Both the position numbers and the translations under genes were made by a program. Of a DNA stretch of 64,000 nt, positions 8,459-17,208 are shown piece by piece (positions within the stretch are counted from its first letter, which is position 1; every line of letters begins with the position of its first letter). Source of the stretch: an uncultured Campylobacter sp. (GTDB lineage Bacteria; Campylobacterota; Campylobacteria; Campylobacterales; Campylobacteraceae); NCBI RefSeq assembly GCF_937981295.1, contig NZ_CALJPC010000088.1, positions 11,675 to 75,674 of the forward strand, given 5' to 3'. Below the pieces are notes generated by a model, which did no database searches, was not told the origin of the DNA, and saw only the letters and a program-made list of their open reading frames with translations.

Positions 8459-9813
8459 TAAGTTTGAAAGAGGCTCTAAAGCTGAGCGCGGATGAAATTT
8501 CGGCGCTTAGAGCGGAGCTAAAGGATAAAATTTTAAAAACCAAAGAGCTCGGCGCCTACGTCGAGCAGCTCACGGGCGAGGCTCTAAATATCAGCGGCGA
8601 GGGCGTACCGATCGCGATCAAAGATAACATTCAGGTAAAAGATTGGAGCGTCACCTCGGCGAGTAAAATTTTGCAAGGCTACGTTGCGCCATACGACGCG
8701 ACGGTGATCAAAAAGCTACGCGAGCGCGGCCTGGCGCCGTTTGGACGAACGAATATGGATGAGTTTGCGATGGGAAGCACGACCGAGAGCTCATTCTATG
8801 GCAAAACGCTCAATCCGACCGATCACTCGCGCGTACCAGGCGGCAGTAGCGGCGGAAGCGCGGCTGCCGTAGCGGCAAATATCGCCATAGCCGCACTCGG
8901 AAGCGATACGGGCGGCTCTATCCGCCAGCCGGCGGCATTTTGCGGCTGCGTAGGCTTTAAGCCGAGCTACGGCAGGGTCAGCCGCTACGGGCTCGCGGCG
9001 TATTCGAGCAGCCTAGATCAGATAGGACCGATTACGCGCAGCGTCGAGGACGCGGCGATTTTATACGACATTATCGCAGGGCGCGACGAGATGGACAGCA
9101 CGAGCTACACGGGCGCTTACGAAAGCACCGCGGATAAGCTAAACGCCGATCGCAAGCTTAAGATCGCCGTTATAAAAAACTACGTGGACGAGGCCTCGCA
9201 GCAGGTCAAAGAGGCTCTAAATTTAACTATAGAAAAGCTAAAATCATTTGGACACGAGATCGTTTACCGCGATCTTTGCAGCTCCAAATACGACATCGCG
9301 ACCTACTACATCATCGCAACCGCCGAGGCTAGCGCAAATTTAAGCCGCTACGACGGCGTGCGCTACGGAAACCGCGCGAAGGCTCTAAATTTAAAAGAGC
9401 TCTACGCCAACACTCGCGGCGAAGGCTTCGGCGACGAGGTCAAGCGCCGTATGCTTCTAGGCACCTTCGTGCTAAGCAGCGGCTATTACGACGCGTATTA
9501 CATCAAAGCACAGAAAGCAAGGGCTTTCATCAAAAGCGAATATGAGGAAATTTTAAAAGACGCCGATTTGATCTTTATGCCGATCGCGCCTGGAGTGGCG
9601 TATAAATTCGGCGAGCTTAGCAATCCGCTTCGCGCGTATCTTAGCGACATCTACACGATCGGCGTAAATTTAGCGGGGCTTCCCGCAATCTCCGTGCCGG
9701 TAGCGAAAAACAAAGAGGCTCTTAATATCAGCGCGCAGCTCATCGGGCGCGCCTACGACGAACAAGCGGTGCTGGACGGCGGCTTGAGTTTAGAAAAAAT
9801 CGTGAAAGGATAA
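8455..9813 (+). CDS. gatA: aspartyl/glutamyl-tRNA amidotransferase subunit A
   Basis: Amidase subunit of GatCAB, which converts Glu-tRNA-Gln and Asp-tRNA-Asn to the amidated forms. 452 residues. The amidase signature is intact: Lys in AIKDNI near 61, PGGSSGGSAAAVAA near 130 and GSDTGGSIRQPAAFCG near 152, giving the Ser-cisSer-Lys triad. Three bases separate it from guaB. gatB and gatC are not in the window; subunits are commonly dispersed in Campylobacterota. Confidence 0.97.
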   Translation: MISLKEALKLSADEISALRAELKDKILKTKELGAYVEQLTGEALNISGEGVPIAIKDNIQVKDWSVTSASKILQGYVAPYDATVIKKLRERGLAPFGRTNMDEFAMGSTTESSFYGKTLNPTDHSRVPGGSSGGSAAAVAANIAIAALGSDTGGSIRQPAAFCGCVGFKPSYGRVSRYGLAAYSSSLDQIGPITRSVEDAAILYDIIAGRDEMDSTSYTGAYESTADKLNADRKLKIAVIKNYVDEASQQVKEALNLTIEKLKSFGHEIVYRDLCSSKYDIATYYIIATAEASANLSRYDGVRYGNRAKALNLKELYANTRGEGFGDEVKRRMLLGTFVLSSGYYDAYYIKAQKARAFIKSEYEEILKDADLIFMPIAPGVAYKFGELSNPLRAYLSDIYTIGVNLAGLPAISVPVAKNKEALNISAQLIGRAYDEQAVLDGGLSLEKIVKG

Positions 9814-9815
9814 GT

Positions 9816-11267
9816 ATGAAGATCGTCAAAAAGGCTCTGACCTTCGAGGATGTTTTGTTGGTACCGCAATACTCTGAAATTTTACCCAAAGAGGTTGATA
9901 TCAGCACGAGTTTTACGAAAAATATCACGCTAAATACCCCTCTCGTGAGTGCTGCGATGGATACGGTCACCGAGTACCGCACCGCGATAATGATGGCGCG
10001 CCTCGGCGGCATCGGCGTGATCCATAAAAATATGGATGAAGACTCCCAAGCCAAGATGGTTCGCCGCGTAAAAAAGAGCGAAAGTGGCGTCATTATAGAC
10101 CCTATCTCGATCAAGGCGGACGCCACGATCAAAGACGCGCTCGATCTGATGAGCGAGTACCACATCAGCGGCATTCCCGTTATTGACGATAACGGCGTGT
10201 TAATTGGAATTTTGACCAATCGCGACCTGCGCTTTGAAACAGACACCGCCGCGCTAGTAGGCGAAAAGATGACCAAAGCTCCGCTAATTACCGCCCCAAA
10301 GGGCTGCACTCTGGATGATGCGGAGAAAATTTTTAGAAACAATAAGGTAGAAAAGCTTCCGATAATCGACGCAAACGGCCACTTAGAGGGGCTTATTACG
10401 ATCAAAGACCTTAAAAAGCGTATCGAATATCCAAGCGCCAATAAAGACAAATTCGGCCGCCTTCGCGTCGCCGCGGCAATCAGCGTAGGCCATCTGCAAA
10501 GAGCCGAAGCTCTCGTCAAAGCGGGCGTAGATGCACTTGTGATGGACTCCGCGCACGGACACTCCAAAGGTATTATCGACACGCTTAAGGAGCTGAAGCG
10601 AAATTTTGATGTCGACGTAGTAGTAGGAAACGTCGCAAACCCCGCTAGCATAAAGGATATCGCAAACGCAGGAGCCGACGCGATTAAAGTAGGCATCGGT
10701 CCCGGCTCGATCTGCACTACCCGCATCGTAGCTGGCGTGGGCGTGCCGCAATTCACCGCGATCAACGATTGCGCGATCGAGGCGGCTAAATTTGGAATTC
10801 CGATCATCGCAGACGGCGGCATCAAATACTCGGGCGACATCGCCAAAGCCCTAGCCGCGGGCGCAAGCTCGGTGATGATGGGAAGCTTGCTCGCAGGCTG
10901 CTACGAAACCCCGGGCGAACTCATTACGTTTCAGGGCCGCCAGTACAAAACCTACCGCGGCATGGGCTCTTTGGCAGCGATGCAAAAGGGAAGCTCGGAT
11001 CGCTACTTTCAAGACGGCACCGCAAAAGAAAAGCTCGTGCCCGAGGGCGTCGAGGGGCGCGTACCTTACGCGGGCATGCTAAAAGACGTAATCTTTCAGC
11101 TGCTAGGCGGCTTGCGAAGCTCGATGGGATACTGCGGCAGCAAGGATATCGCGACCTTTCAGCAAAAGGCGGAATTCGTCGAGATCACGAGCGCAGGTCT
11201 TAAAGAAAGCCACGTCCACGACGTCATCATTACGCAGGAAGCGCCGAATTACCGAGTAAATCAGTGA
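9816..11267 (+). CDS. guaB: inosine-5'-monophosphate dehydrogenase
   Basis: Oxidises IMP to XMP, the rate-limiting step of GMP synthesis. 483 residues. N-terminal TFEDVLLVPQYSE, a CBS pair at about residues 95-205, the catalytic loop GIGPGSICTTR near 297 with the nucleophilic Cys, and DGGIKYSGDIAKALAAGA. The flap shows YRGMGSLAAM and a C-terminal SAGLKESHVHD. It follows gatA by three bases and overlaps metX by four (GTGA). Confidence 0.98.
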   Translation: MKIVKKALTFEDVLLVPQYSEILPKEVDISTSFTKNITLNTPLVSAAMDTVTEYRTAIMMARLGGIGVIHKNMDEDSQAKMVRRVKKSESGVIIDPISIKADATIKDALDLMSEYHISGIPVIDDNGVLIGILTNRDLRFETDTAALVGEKMTKAPLITAPKGCTLDDAEKIFRNNKVEKLPIIDANGHLEGLITIKDLKKRIEYPSANKDKFGRLRVAAAISVGHLQRAEALVKAGVDALVMDSAHGHSKGIIDTLKELKRNFDVDVVVGNVANPASIKDIANAGADAIKVGIGPGSICTTRIVAGVGVPQFTAINDCAIEAAKFGIPIIADGGIKYSGDIAKALAAGASSVMMGSLLAGCYETPGELITFQGRQYKTYRGMGSLAAMQKGSSDRYFQDGTAKEKLVPEGVEGRVPYAGMLKDVIFQLLGGLRSSMGYCGSKDIATFQQKAEFVEITSAGLKESHVHDVIITQEAPNYRVNQ

Positions 11268-12367
11268 TCCTTAAAAGCAAAATTCAAAATTTCGACGAGC
11301 CGCTCTATCTGGAGAGCGGCCGCGTCTTTTCCAACTTCAAGCTCGCCTATGAAACCTACGGCGAGCTAAATTCCGATAAATCAAACGTCATCGTCATCTG
11401 CCACGCCTTAACCGGCTCCGCGCACGCCGCGGGACTTTACGAAGGCGACGTTAAGCCGGGCTGGTGGGACGGGCTCATCGGCGATCATAAAGCGGTCGAT
11501 ACAACGAAATTTTTCGTCATCTGCATAAACATCCTGGCTTCGCCTTTCGGCTCCACCTGCCCGCTCGATGTCGATGAAAGCAGCGGCCGCGAGTACCGCT
11601 TGCGCTTTCCGGTAGTGGTCGTTTCAGACGTCGTGCGCGCGCAGATGATGCTTTTAAAGCGCCTAGGTATTTCGCGCGCCCGCGCCGTTATCGGCGGCAG
11701 TCTGGGCGGCATGCAGGCGCTGTGCTATGCGATCGAATATCCGGAATTTGCGGATGAAATTTTCGTACTCGCAAGCACCTACGCCACGCAGCCTTGGGCG
11801 ATCGCGTTTAATAAGATCGCGACCGAGGCCATCTTGCGCGATCCGAGCTTCAAAAACGGCAACTACGATAAAGGCTTAATCGCCGAACGCGGGCTTGACG
11901 GCATGGCGGTGGGGCGCATGGCGGGGCATATAAGTTTTTTGAGCCCAAGCTCGATGCAGGATAAATTCGGGCGCAACTACGTCGAAACCGATGGTCTTTA
12001 CGAGATTAACGGGCGCTTTCAGGTGGATCGCTACCTTGAATACAACGGCGAAAATTTCGCGCGCAGGTTCGATCCACTGTGCTATCTCTACATCGCCAAG
12101 ATGATGAATATATTTGATTGCACGCGCCACTACGGCAATCTTAAAAACGCCTGCGCGCAGATCAGATCGCGCCTGCACCTCATCTCTTTCAAAGGCGACG
12201 TGCTCTTTCCGCCGGGGCTGATGAAAGAAATTTACGATGCGATGAGCGATCTGGGCAAAAAGGATCGCGCGAGCTACGCGCAGATCGACAGCGACTACGG
12301 ACACGACGCGTTTTTGGTCGAGATAGAAAAATTTGATTACATCATAAAAAGGATTTTGGATGAGTGA
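11264..12367 (+). CDS. metX: homoserine O-acetyltransferase
   Basis: Acetylates homoserine for methionine synthesis. 367 residues, alpha/beta hydrolase fold. The start is GTG 11264, inside the guaB stop. The nucleophile elbow GGSLGGMQAL lies near residue 145, the LTGSAHAAG oxyanion segment near 49 and the C-terminal DYGHDAFLVE carries the catalytic His; FKGDVLFPP supplies the likely Asp region. The specificity could be succinyl rather than acetyl, which motifs alone do not settle. thrB, which consumes the same substrate, lies elsewhere in the window at 28985. Confidence 0.92.
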   Translation: MILKSKIQNFDEPLYLESGRVFSNFKLAYETYGELNSDKSNVIVICHALTGSAHAAGLYEGDVKPGWWDGLIGDHKAVDTTKFFVICINILASPFGSTCPLDVDESSGREYRLRFPVVVVSDVVRAQMMLLKRLGISRARAVIGGSLGGMQALCYAIEYPEFADEIFVLASTYATQPWAIAFNKIATEAILRDPSFKNGNYDKGLIAERGLDGMAVGRMAGHISFLSPSSMQDKFGRNYVETDGLYEINGRFQVDRYLEYNGENFARRFDPLCYLYIAKMMNIFDCTRHYGNLKNACAQIRSRLHLISFKGDVLFPPGLMKEIYDAMSDLGKKDRASYAQIDSDYGHDAFLVEIEKFDYIIKRILDE

Positions 12368-12551
12368 GAGTTTCGAGGAAAAAATGGAAAAGATCAACGC
12401 GCTTTTAAAGAGCCTAAACGACAAGGATCTAAGCCTAGAGGAGAGTGTGAAGCTGTATAAACAGGGCGTGGCGCTGCTAAAGGAAGCGAAGGAAATTTTA
12501 GAAAACGCCAAGCTCGAGGTTGCCGAAATAAACGCACCCGAGCAGGCTTAG
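12360..12551 (+). CDS. xseB: exodeoxyribonuclease VII small subunit
   Basis: 63 residues, helical. The family pattern SFEEKMEKINALLKSL...LSLEESVKLYKQGVALLKEAKEIL is very clear. XseB binds and activates the large subunit XseA, which degrades single-stranded DNA. The start overlaps the metX end by eight bases. xseA is not in the window. Confidence 0.93.
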   Translation: MSESFEEKMEKINALLKSLNDKDLSLEESVKLYKQGVALLKEAKEILENAKLEVAEINAPEQA

Positions 12552-12560
12552 GAGGCGACG

Positions 12561-13736
12561 ATGATAAACGTATGCGTTTTACAACTACCGACGCTTTCGA
12601 TGAGCGAAAATCGGATCGATTACTATATGAAGGTCGCCAAAGACAACGGCGCGCGGATCGTGCTGCTGGGCGAATATGAGCTAAATTCCTTCTTTAGCGA
12701 GCTTAAAAAGATGCCCCGCTCCATCGCGTGCGAACAGAGCGAGCACAAGCAGGAGCTGATGGCGCGGCTGGCCGCCAAATACGACCTACATATCGTAGCG
12801 CCGATAATCAGAGCCGCAAGTGGCGCAATTTTGAGGCAGGCGGGCATCTTCGGCGGCGCGGCTCAAAAAAGCGCGCGCTGCGACGGCGAAAATTCCGCAA
12901 GCCTTAAAAGCGAGCATGGTTGCAAGGGCGAGCTAAATTCCAAAAGCGCTTTAAATTCCAACGATGGTTCAAATTCCAAAGGCGCTTTAAATTCCTCAAG
13001 CGAGCAGAGTTCCAAAGGCGGCTTAAATTCCTGCGGCGCGCACGCTTTAAATTTCAAAGCCACAAATTCCGCAGACGGTTTAAATTTAAGCGCTTCGATC
13101 CAAAGTAACTCGAACGCTTCAAATTTAAAAGCCGAAAGCCAAAAAGACGCGAGCGAAGAGGAGATCTTTTGCGCGAGCGAAAACGAGCCTATCTGGATAA
13201 AATCATGCGCGAAATTTTCGCCCTCGGAAGTGAAATTTTACGATCAAAATATCCTGATGGACTATCCGCACTGGAACGAGGAGGGCTTTTTCGCCAACCG
13301 CAAAAGCCGCAAAATCGGTAAAATTTCGCCGATGATCTTTAGCGAGGGCGGCGTGAAATTCGGCGTGTGTTTCGGCTATGAGGCGCATTTTGACGTGTTT
13401 TGGCGCTATTTTATGCAAAAAAACGTCGGCTGCGTGCTCGTGCCCTGCGCCTCGACCTTTGAAAGCGGCGGGCGCTGGCGCGAGCTTTTGAAGATGCGCG
13501 CGTTTACGAACTCGCTCTACGTCATCCGCGCCAACCGCATCGGCGAGGCGAAATTCGGCGAAAGCGAGTTTAAATTTTACGGCGAGAGCTTCGTCGTAAC
13601 CCCCGGCGGCGAGATCGCAAACGAGCTGAAAAACGAAGAGGGCGTGCTGATGTGCGAAGTGGACGCGGACGAGATCGCTGCGGCGCGCGGGCTGTGGAAA
13701 TTCCGCAAAAATCTAGTCAGCAGGGGGCTTTTATGA
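12561..13736 (+). CDS. carbon-nitrogen hydrolase (nitrilase family) with repeat insertion
   Basis: A cytoplasmic nitrilase-fold amidohydrolase of unknown substrate. The catalytic Glu is probably Glu38 (VLLGEYE), the Lys probably in ANRKSRK near 248, and the Cys Cys270 in KFGVCFGYE; MRAFTNSLYVIRANR follows. 391 residues is about 100-130 longer than a simple family member. The excess is residues ~103-205, an Asn/Ser/Leu-rich segment of LNS units lying between the Glu and Lys and encoded by an 18-bp tandem array. It is therefore probably an inserted, disordered surface loop. An AGGAGGCGACG ribosome binding site precedes ATG 12561. It overlaps the next gene by four bases. Confidence 0.85.
   Translation: MINVCVLQLPTLSMSENRIDYYMKVAKDNGARIVLLGEYELNSFFSELKKMPRSIACEQSEHKQELMARLAAKYDLHIVAPIIRAASGAILRQAGIFGGAAQKSARCDGENSASLKSEHGCKGELNSKSALNSNDGSNSKGALNSSSEQSSKGGLNSCGAHALNFKATNSADGLNLSASIQSNSNASNLKAESQKDASEEEIFCASENEPIWIKSCAKFSPSEVKFYDQNILMDYPHWNEEGFFANRKSRKIGKISPMIFSEGGVKFGVCFGYEAHFDVFWRYFMQKNVGCVLVPCASTFESGGRWRELLKMRAFTNSLYVIRANRIGEAKFGESEFKFYGESFVVTPGGEIANELKNEEGVLMCEVDADEIAAARGLWKFRKNLVSRGLL
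12935..13126. repeat. 18-bp-period RAATTY array inside the nitrilase-family gene
   Basis: RAATTY hexamers start at 12935, 12953, 12971, 12989 and 13025, exactly 18 bp apart, with a degenerate member (GAGTTC) at 13007. Looser members follow at 13049, 13064, 13082 and 13121. The array is in frame and encodes six-residue units containing LNS or SNS. No hexamer of the array interrupts the flanking conserved nitrilase sequence. Confidence 0.85.
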
Positions 13737-14398
13737 ACTACTTTCACAGACAGATCCAGCTTTGGGGCGAGCAGACGCAGCGCGCGCTTGCGGACAAGCG
13801 CATCCTGATCATCGGCGCGGGCGGGCTTGGGAGCAGCCTTTCTTACGCTCTGGGCGCAAGCGGCATCGGGCGGATCAGCGTCGTGGATTTCGACACGGTG
13901 GCGCTTCACAATATCCACAGGCAAATTTTATTCACTCTCGAAGACGAGGGTAAATTTAAAGCGGACGTCTTTAAAAGCCGCACGGAAAGCCGCTACGACG
14001 GCGTGAGCGTGGAGGTGCATAAGAGCCGCGCGGAGGAATTTTTCGCTAACGTGATAGGCTCGGGCGAGAAATTTAATCTCATTTTGGATGCGACCGATAA
14101 TCTCGCCACGCGCGCGCAGATTGATGCCTTTGCTAAGCAAATAGGCGTGCCGTGGGTGTTCGCGTCGGTGGACAGCTGGCAGTGCCAAGTCTGCTTCGTG
14201 CAGAATGCGGATTTTAAATTTTTCCCGAGCCTAAACGCGACGCCTGCGGGCATAACGGCTGCTATAGTGATGTTTGCGGCAAGCTTTGAGGCAAACCTCG
14301 CTCTGCGCTACCTAGCGGGGCTTGAGGTCGAAAAAGACCTGCTTTACTACGCGAACTTTTTTGGTGGCGAGCTGGAAGTAAGGAAGATAAAATTGTAA
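13733..14398 (+). CDS. ThiF/MoeB/HesA-family adenylyltransferase-like protein
   Basis: 221 residues from ATG 13733, which overlaps the preceding stop (ATGA) and has CAGGGGG upstream. Seen: the Rossmann ATP site LIIGAGGLGSSLSYALGASG near residue 24, VVDFDTVALHNIHRQ near 49, and DATDN near 119, typical E1-like signatures. The CxxC pairs that bind zinc in MoeB and ThiF are absent, and no sulfur-carrier gene is adjacent. It may activate an unknown C-terminal Gly-Gly partner, or act as a TcdA-like tRNA enzyme. Last gene of the ileS operon. Confidence 0.8.
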   Translation: MNYFHRQIQLWGEQTQRALADKRILIIGAGGLGSSLSYALGASGIGRISVVDFDTVALHNIHRQILFTLEDEGKFKADVFKSRTESRYDGVSVEVHKSRAEEFFANVIGSGEKFNLILDATDNLATRAQIDAFAKQIGVPWVFASVDSWQCQVCFVQNADFKFFPSLNATPAGITAAIVMFAASFEANLALRYLAGLEVEKDLLYYANFFGGELEVRKIKL

Positions 14399-14409
14399 AT
14401 TTTAAATTT

Positions 14410-14448
14410 GGGCTTTGGCATTTATAACCGTCAAAGCCCGAATTTTTT
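14410..14448 (+). terminator. intrinsic terminator ending the ileS operon (probably bidirectional)
   Basis: GGGCTTTG at 14410-14417 pairs with CAAAGCCC at 14432-14439 over a 14-base loop, followed by GAATTTTTT. Reading the other way, the convergent Sel1-like gene ends at its edge and the stem is followed by an AAATTTAAA tract. Confidence 0.85.
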
Positions 14449-15199
14449 AAAATTTAATTTCATCGGTATCAATAAAATCAAAGTACTCGAAGAATATATT
14501 TGCTATTTTGGAATTTATAAGCCCATTTTTGACGATTTCCGAAATAAGAATTTCGCTAGAAATATCATCCTTAATACCTTTTTCGGAACAAAGTATTTTA
14601 TCAGGCGATAGCATATCACAAGGAAGCATCATAGAATACGCAAGAGCTTTAAAACAAGAATCTCTATTACCGATGCTTTTTACATAATCTTTATTTATTT
14701 TGATCTTACCACTCATAATATCGAACCATTTTATAAGCGACCTACAATCTTCAAGCTCTTTTTTAAAGACATCTGAAAGATAAAACAATGCCCCTTTGTC
14801 ATCAAGCTCGGAAGTTTTATTAATAAGCTCTAAACTTAAATTACTAAATTCTTTTGCAGAAAATTTCATCGGCGAATTTGCAGAATAATATCCGATATAT
14901 GCCCTTGCTTTTAAAACATCTCTTTTTACCCCTAGTCCAAAAGCATAATGAATTCCCAGATCTCCGCACGCCTCCGGAAGCCCTTCTTCACAATATAATT
15001 TATCGAAAGCGGCCGCTTTGTCAAACTTATGAGCTTCAAAATCTTGCAGAAATTCTTTCTCTGAATTGAGGTATTTTTTTAAAACCCGCTCAAACTCCTC
15101 TCCCTTTAGTGGCTCCGGTAGATCCAGTGCAGATAGCTTTCCCGGTAATAACACGCATATTACCGATACTCCGATCAATTTCAAGATAAAATTTCTCAT
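14447..15199 (-). CDS. secreted Sel1-like repeat protein
   Basis: 250 residues. A signal peptide (MRNFILKLIGVSVICVLL, likely cleavage after LSA near residue 24) points to the periplasm. One Sel1-type helical repeat is visible near residues 68-105: YCEEGLPEACGDLGIHY followed by AFGLGVKRDVLKA. Paired cysteines further on fit the Cys-stabilised Sel1 proteins common in Campylobacterota. Partner unknown. It ends at a shared terminator and lies downstream of a small lipoprotein on the same strand. Confidence 0.7.
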   Translation of the reverse strand: MRNFILKLIGVSVICVLLPGKLSALDLPEPLKGEEFERVLKKYLNSEKEFLQDFEAHKFDKAAAFDKLYCEEGLPEACGDLGIHYAFGLGVKRDVLKARAYIGYYSANSPMKFSAKEFSNLSLELINKTSELDDKGALFYLSDVFKKELEDCRSLIKWFDIMSGKIKINKDYVKSIGNRDSCFKALAYSMMLPCDMLSPDKILCSEKGIKDDISSEILISEIVKNGLINSKIANIFFEYFDFIDTDEIKF

Positions 15200-15238
15200 C
15201 TTTATCTCCTTAATGCTTATTACATTAAAATTTTAAAT

Positions 15239-15646
15239 TTACTTTATACCGCAGTCAAAAACCTGCGCATTTATCCTATATGATTGGACGTAACCGATGA
15301 CATTTCCCGAGCAATCAACCCGCTGTCCGTTTAACAAACAAACCGCCTTTTCACTTACTATGTTTATCATCGCGCGTTTTCCCTCTCCGATCACGTATGC
15401 AGCATTATTTTTAGCGTCATTGACCGCACTATCGCGCATTAGCTGTAAATTTGCACCATAGCCGTTATTTTCGCTTCTGCCCTCGACCTCGCCCAAGACA
15501 GTGCAATTATAAGGCGTGCTTCTTGCCACCGTGATACCGCGTGCGTTTTCTTGTAATTGAACTACCTGAAACGGCGGCGTTACGTCGCATCCGTTAAAGA
15601 ATATCGCCGCAAAAGCGCCGAAAACTAAAATTTTGAAATTTTTCAT
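15239..15646 (-). CDS. small lipoprotein, DUF4156-like
   Basis: 135 residues from ATG 15646, which has GGGAGGATCC just upstream; an in-frame codon at 15661 is less likely. The signal sequence KILVFGAFAAIFFNGC has a lipobox with FNGC. The mature part (GITVARSTPYNCTVLGEVEG, then RDSAVNDAKNNAA) resembles DUF4156 lipoproteins. Three further Cys could form disulfides. Role unknown. Confidence 0.75.
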   Translation of the reverse strand: MKNFKILVFGAFAAIFFNGCDVTPPFQVVQLQENARGITVARSTPYNCTVLGEVEGRSENNGYGANLQLMRDSAVNDAKNNAAYVIGEGKRAMINIVSEKAVCLLNGQRVDCSGNVIGYVQSYRINAQVFDCGIK

Positions 15647-15746
15647 ATTGGATCCTCCCAAAAAATATTCTCACATTATATTGCAAGGTAGTTAAAGAAA
15701 AATTGAAATATTATATGAAAAATACTAAAAACATAAAAATATTCAA

Positions 15747-16019
15747 GTGTTAGTTTATCAGAATAAAAGCTATACAATTTTATTGATTTCAAATTTAAGG
15801 AAAATTTTGAAGCTGACTAAACGCGATATGGCATATCATCTAGGCATTGATGTCGCAACGCTGTATAATTGGCGCAAAAACAAGCCGAATTTATACCGTA
15901 TCGTCATGCTCGGTTTTAAATTTGACGACGCCATACGAAAAAGCAAAGAAAATTACGAAAACCTTCTACAAGCCGATGAATCGATAAAATCCGAGATGAG
16001 CGATAAAAAGTCCACTTAA
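15747..16019 (+). CDS. small helix-turn-helix protein
   Basis: Up to 90 residues. An XRE-like HTH is visible: LTKRDMAYHLGIDVATLYNW, then RKNKPNLYRIVMLGF. The tail is charged. Two starts are possible: GTG 15747 without a clear ribosome binding site, or TTG 15807, which has AAGGA five bases upstream and begins KLTKRDM. It is divergent from the DUF4156-like lipoprotein across an AT-rich 100 bp, so it might regulate that gene (inference). Confidence 0.65.
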   Translation: MLVYQNKSYTILLISNLRKILKLTKRDMAYHLGIDVATLYNWRKNKPNLYRIVMLGFKFDDAIRKSKENYENLLQADESIKSEMSDKKST

Positions 16020-16037
16020 AGCCACGCTATACAAATC

Positions 16038-16448
16038 TCATTCTAAATCCCGCAGCAAATCCGCCAAGCTCACGCTTGATAGGGATTTTTTAAAATCATT
16101 CTGAATGCGAGCAAAGCGCGGCGCGAGTACCGCCTCGATCTTGCCGCCCACGGGGCAGGCGCTAGGCGAGCCTTTGTGCAGGCGAAACATCGCGTCCTCC
16201 TCGCTCACCGCCTCGTAAATGTCTAAAAGCGTGATGAGCCGCGCGTCGCGAGCCAGCGTGATGCCGCCCACGCCCGCAGTCGTGAGCACCAAGGCTGCGT
16301 TTTTCAGCTGCGAGATCAGCTTGCGCGCGATGGCGGGGTTTATCCCCGAGCTTGCAGCGACGAAATCGCCCGTGACCTTCTCCTCGCGAAAATACGCGAC
16401 GCAGAGCATGATGTGAACGGCGAGTGAAAATTTTATACCTACTTGCAT
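16038..16448 (-). CDS. Rrf2-family transcriptional regulator
   Basis: 136 residues. Winged HTH at the N-terminus (KFSLAVHIMLCVAYFREEK, then GINPAIARKLISQLKNAALV) followed by LLDIYEAV, the family pattern. Only one Cys (SACPVGG) is present instead of the three that hold an iron-sulfur cluster in IscR or NsrR, so it is of the YwnA/redox-sensing kind. It lies downstream of an NmrA-like gene, a frequent pairing, but a strong terminator separates them. Confidence 0.88.
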   Translation of the reverse strand: MQVGIKFSLAVHIMLCVAYFREEKVTGDFVAASSGINPAIARKLISQLKNAALVLTTAGVGGITLARDARLITLLDIYEAVSEEDAMFRLHKGSPSACPVGGKIEAVLAPRFARIQNDFKKSLSSVSLADLLRDLE

Positions 16449-16474
16449 AGCCAGCCTTGATTTAAATTTAAAAA

Positions 16475-16495
16475 CCGCACGTTAGTTCCGTGCGG
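16475..16495 (-). terminator. intrinsic terminator after the NmrA-like gene
   Basis: CCGCACG (16475-16481) pairs with CGTGCGG (16489-16495) over a seven-base loop. On the minus strand it is followed by TTTTTAAATTT, a proper U-tract. Confidence 0.8.
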
Positions 16496-16529
16496 CGTTA
16501 TTTTAGCTAAATTAAGCAAAATTTTAAAC

Positions 16530-17165
16530 TCACGCCCTCTCGCCGACTGCGGTAAAGCGCTTTTGCACGAAATTTCTATTTTTTAGCTCGTCAATGATCG
16601 CGATCGCAAGATCGGCGTAGCTGATATAGCTCTCGTTTTGCGAGTTTAGTATGACGTGATCGTTACCGAGCACGTATTTGCCGGTGCGAGCGCCATTTGC
16701 GTCGTAGTCTCCGGCAGGCGAGACGTATGTCCAGAGCACGCCCGTTCTACCTTTTAGCTCGAAAAACGACTCCGCCGTAGCCTTTGCGACGCCCATATAC
16801 TCAGGCGGGAAGTCAGGCGTATCCATAGCCATAGTGCCTTTATCGTCCACGTATAGCGTACCCGCGCCGCCGATGACGAGCAGTCTCGTTTTCGTACCGC
16901 TAAGCGCGTCTGCGAGGTGTTTTGCTACCTTTTTATGAAGGGGGAACGTTTCGGGCGTCCATGCCGCAAATGCGCTGATAACGGCGTCAAAGCTAGCTAG
17001 ATCGGTCTTTGTTAGTTCAAAAATATCTTTGTAGACTACTTTAACGTCGCCGTTTTTATACTCTTTGTTTCGCACGATAGCCGTTACGTCATGCCCTTGT
17101 TTTAGGGCTTCTTGCACCAAATTTGAACCTGATTTTCCGTTTGCTCCGATGATTGCTACTTTCAT
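16530..17165 (-). CDS. NAD(P)H-binding protein, NmrA-like/atypical SDR
   Basis: 211 residues. The nucleotide loop VAIIGANGKSGSNLVQEAL opens the protein, and KRF and YISYADLAIAIIDEL close it as in the NAD(P)-binding SDR family of YwnB type. These proteins are commonly controlled by Rrf2 or HxlR regulators under electrophile or redox stress. It lies 43 bp downstream of the cupin gene and shares its promoter, behind the twin operator at 17606-17675. Confidence 0.85.
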   Translation of the reverse strand: MKVAIIGANGKSGSNLVQEALKQGHDVTAIVRNKEYKNGDVKVVYKDIFELTKTDLASFDAVISAFAAWTPETFPLHKKVAKHLADALSGTKTRLLVIGGAGTLYVDDKGTMAMDTPDFPPEYMGVAKATAESFFELKGRTGVLWTYVSPAGDYDANGARTGKYVLGNDHVILNSQNESYISYADLAIAIIDELKNRNFVQKRFTAVGERA

Positions 17166-17208
17166 TGTTACTCCTTTAAATTTGATTTGTTTTTATTGCC
17201 GCGTAAAT

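Noticed and set aside
9740..10846. 368-residue minus-strand frame
   Set aside because: It lies wholly antisense to gatA/guaB, whose products are unmistakable. The frame is open only through codon bias.
14408..14611. 67-residue plus-strand frame after the ThiF-like gene
   Set aside because: It starts at the terminator stem and is antisense to the Sel1-like gene, which has a clear signal peptide and repeat.
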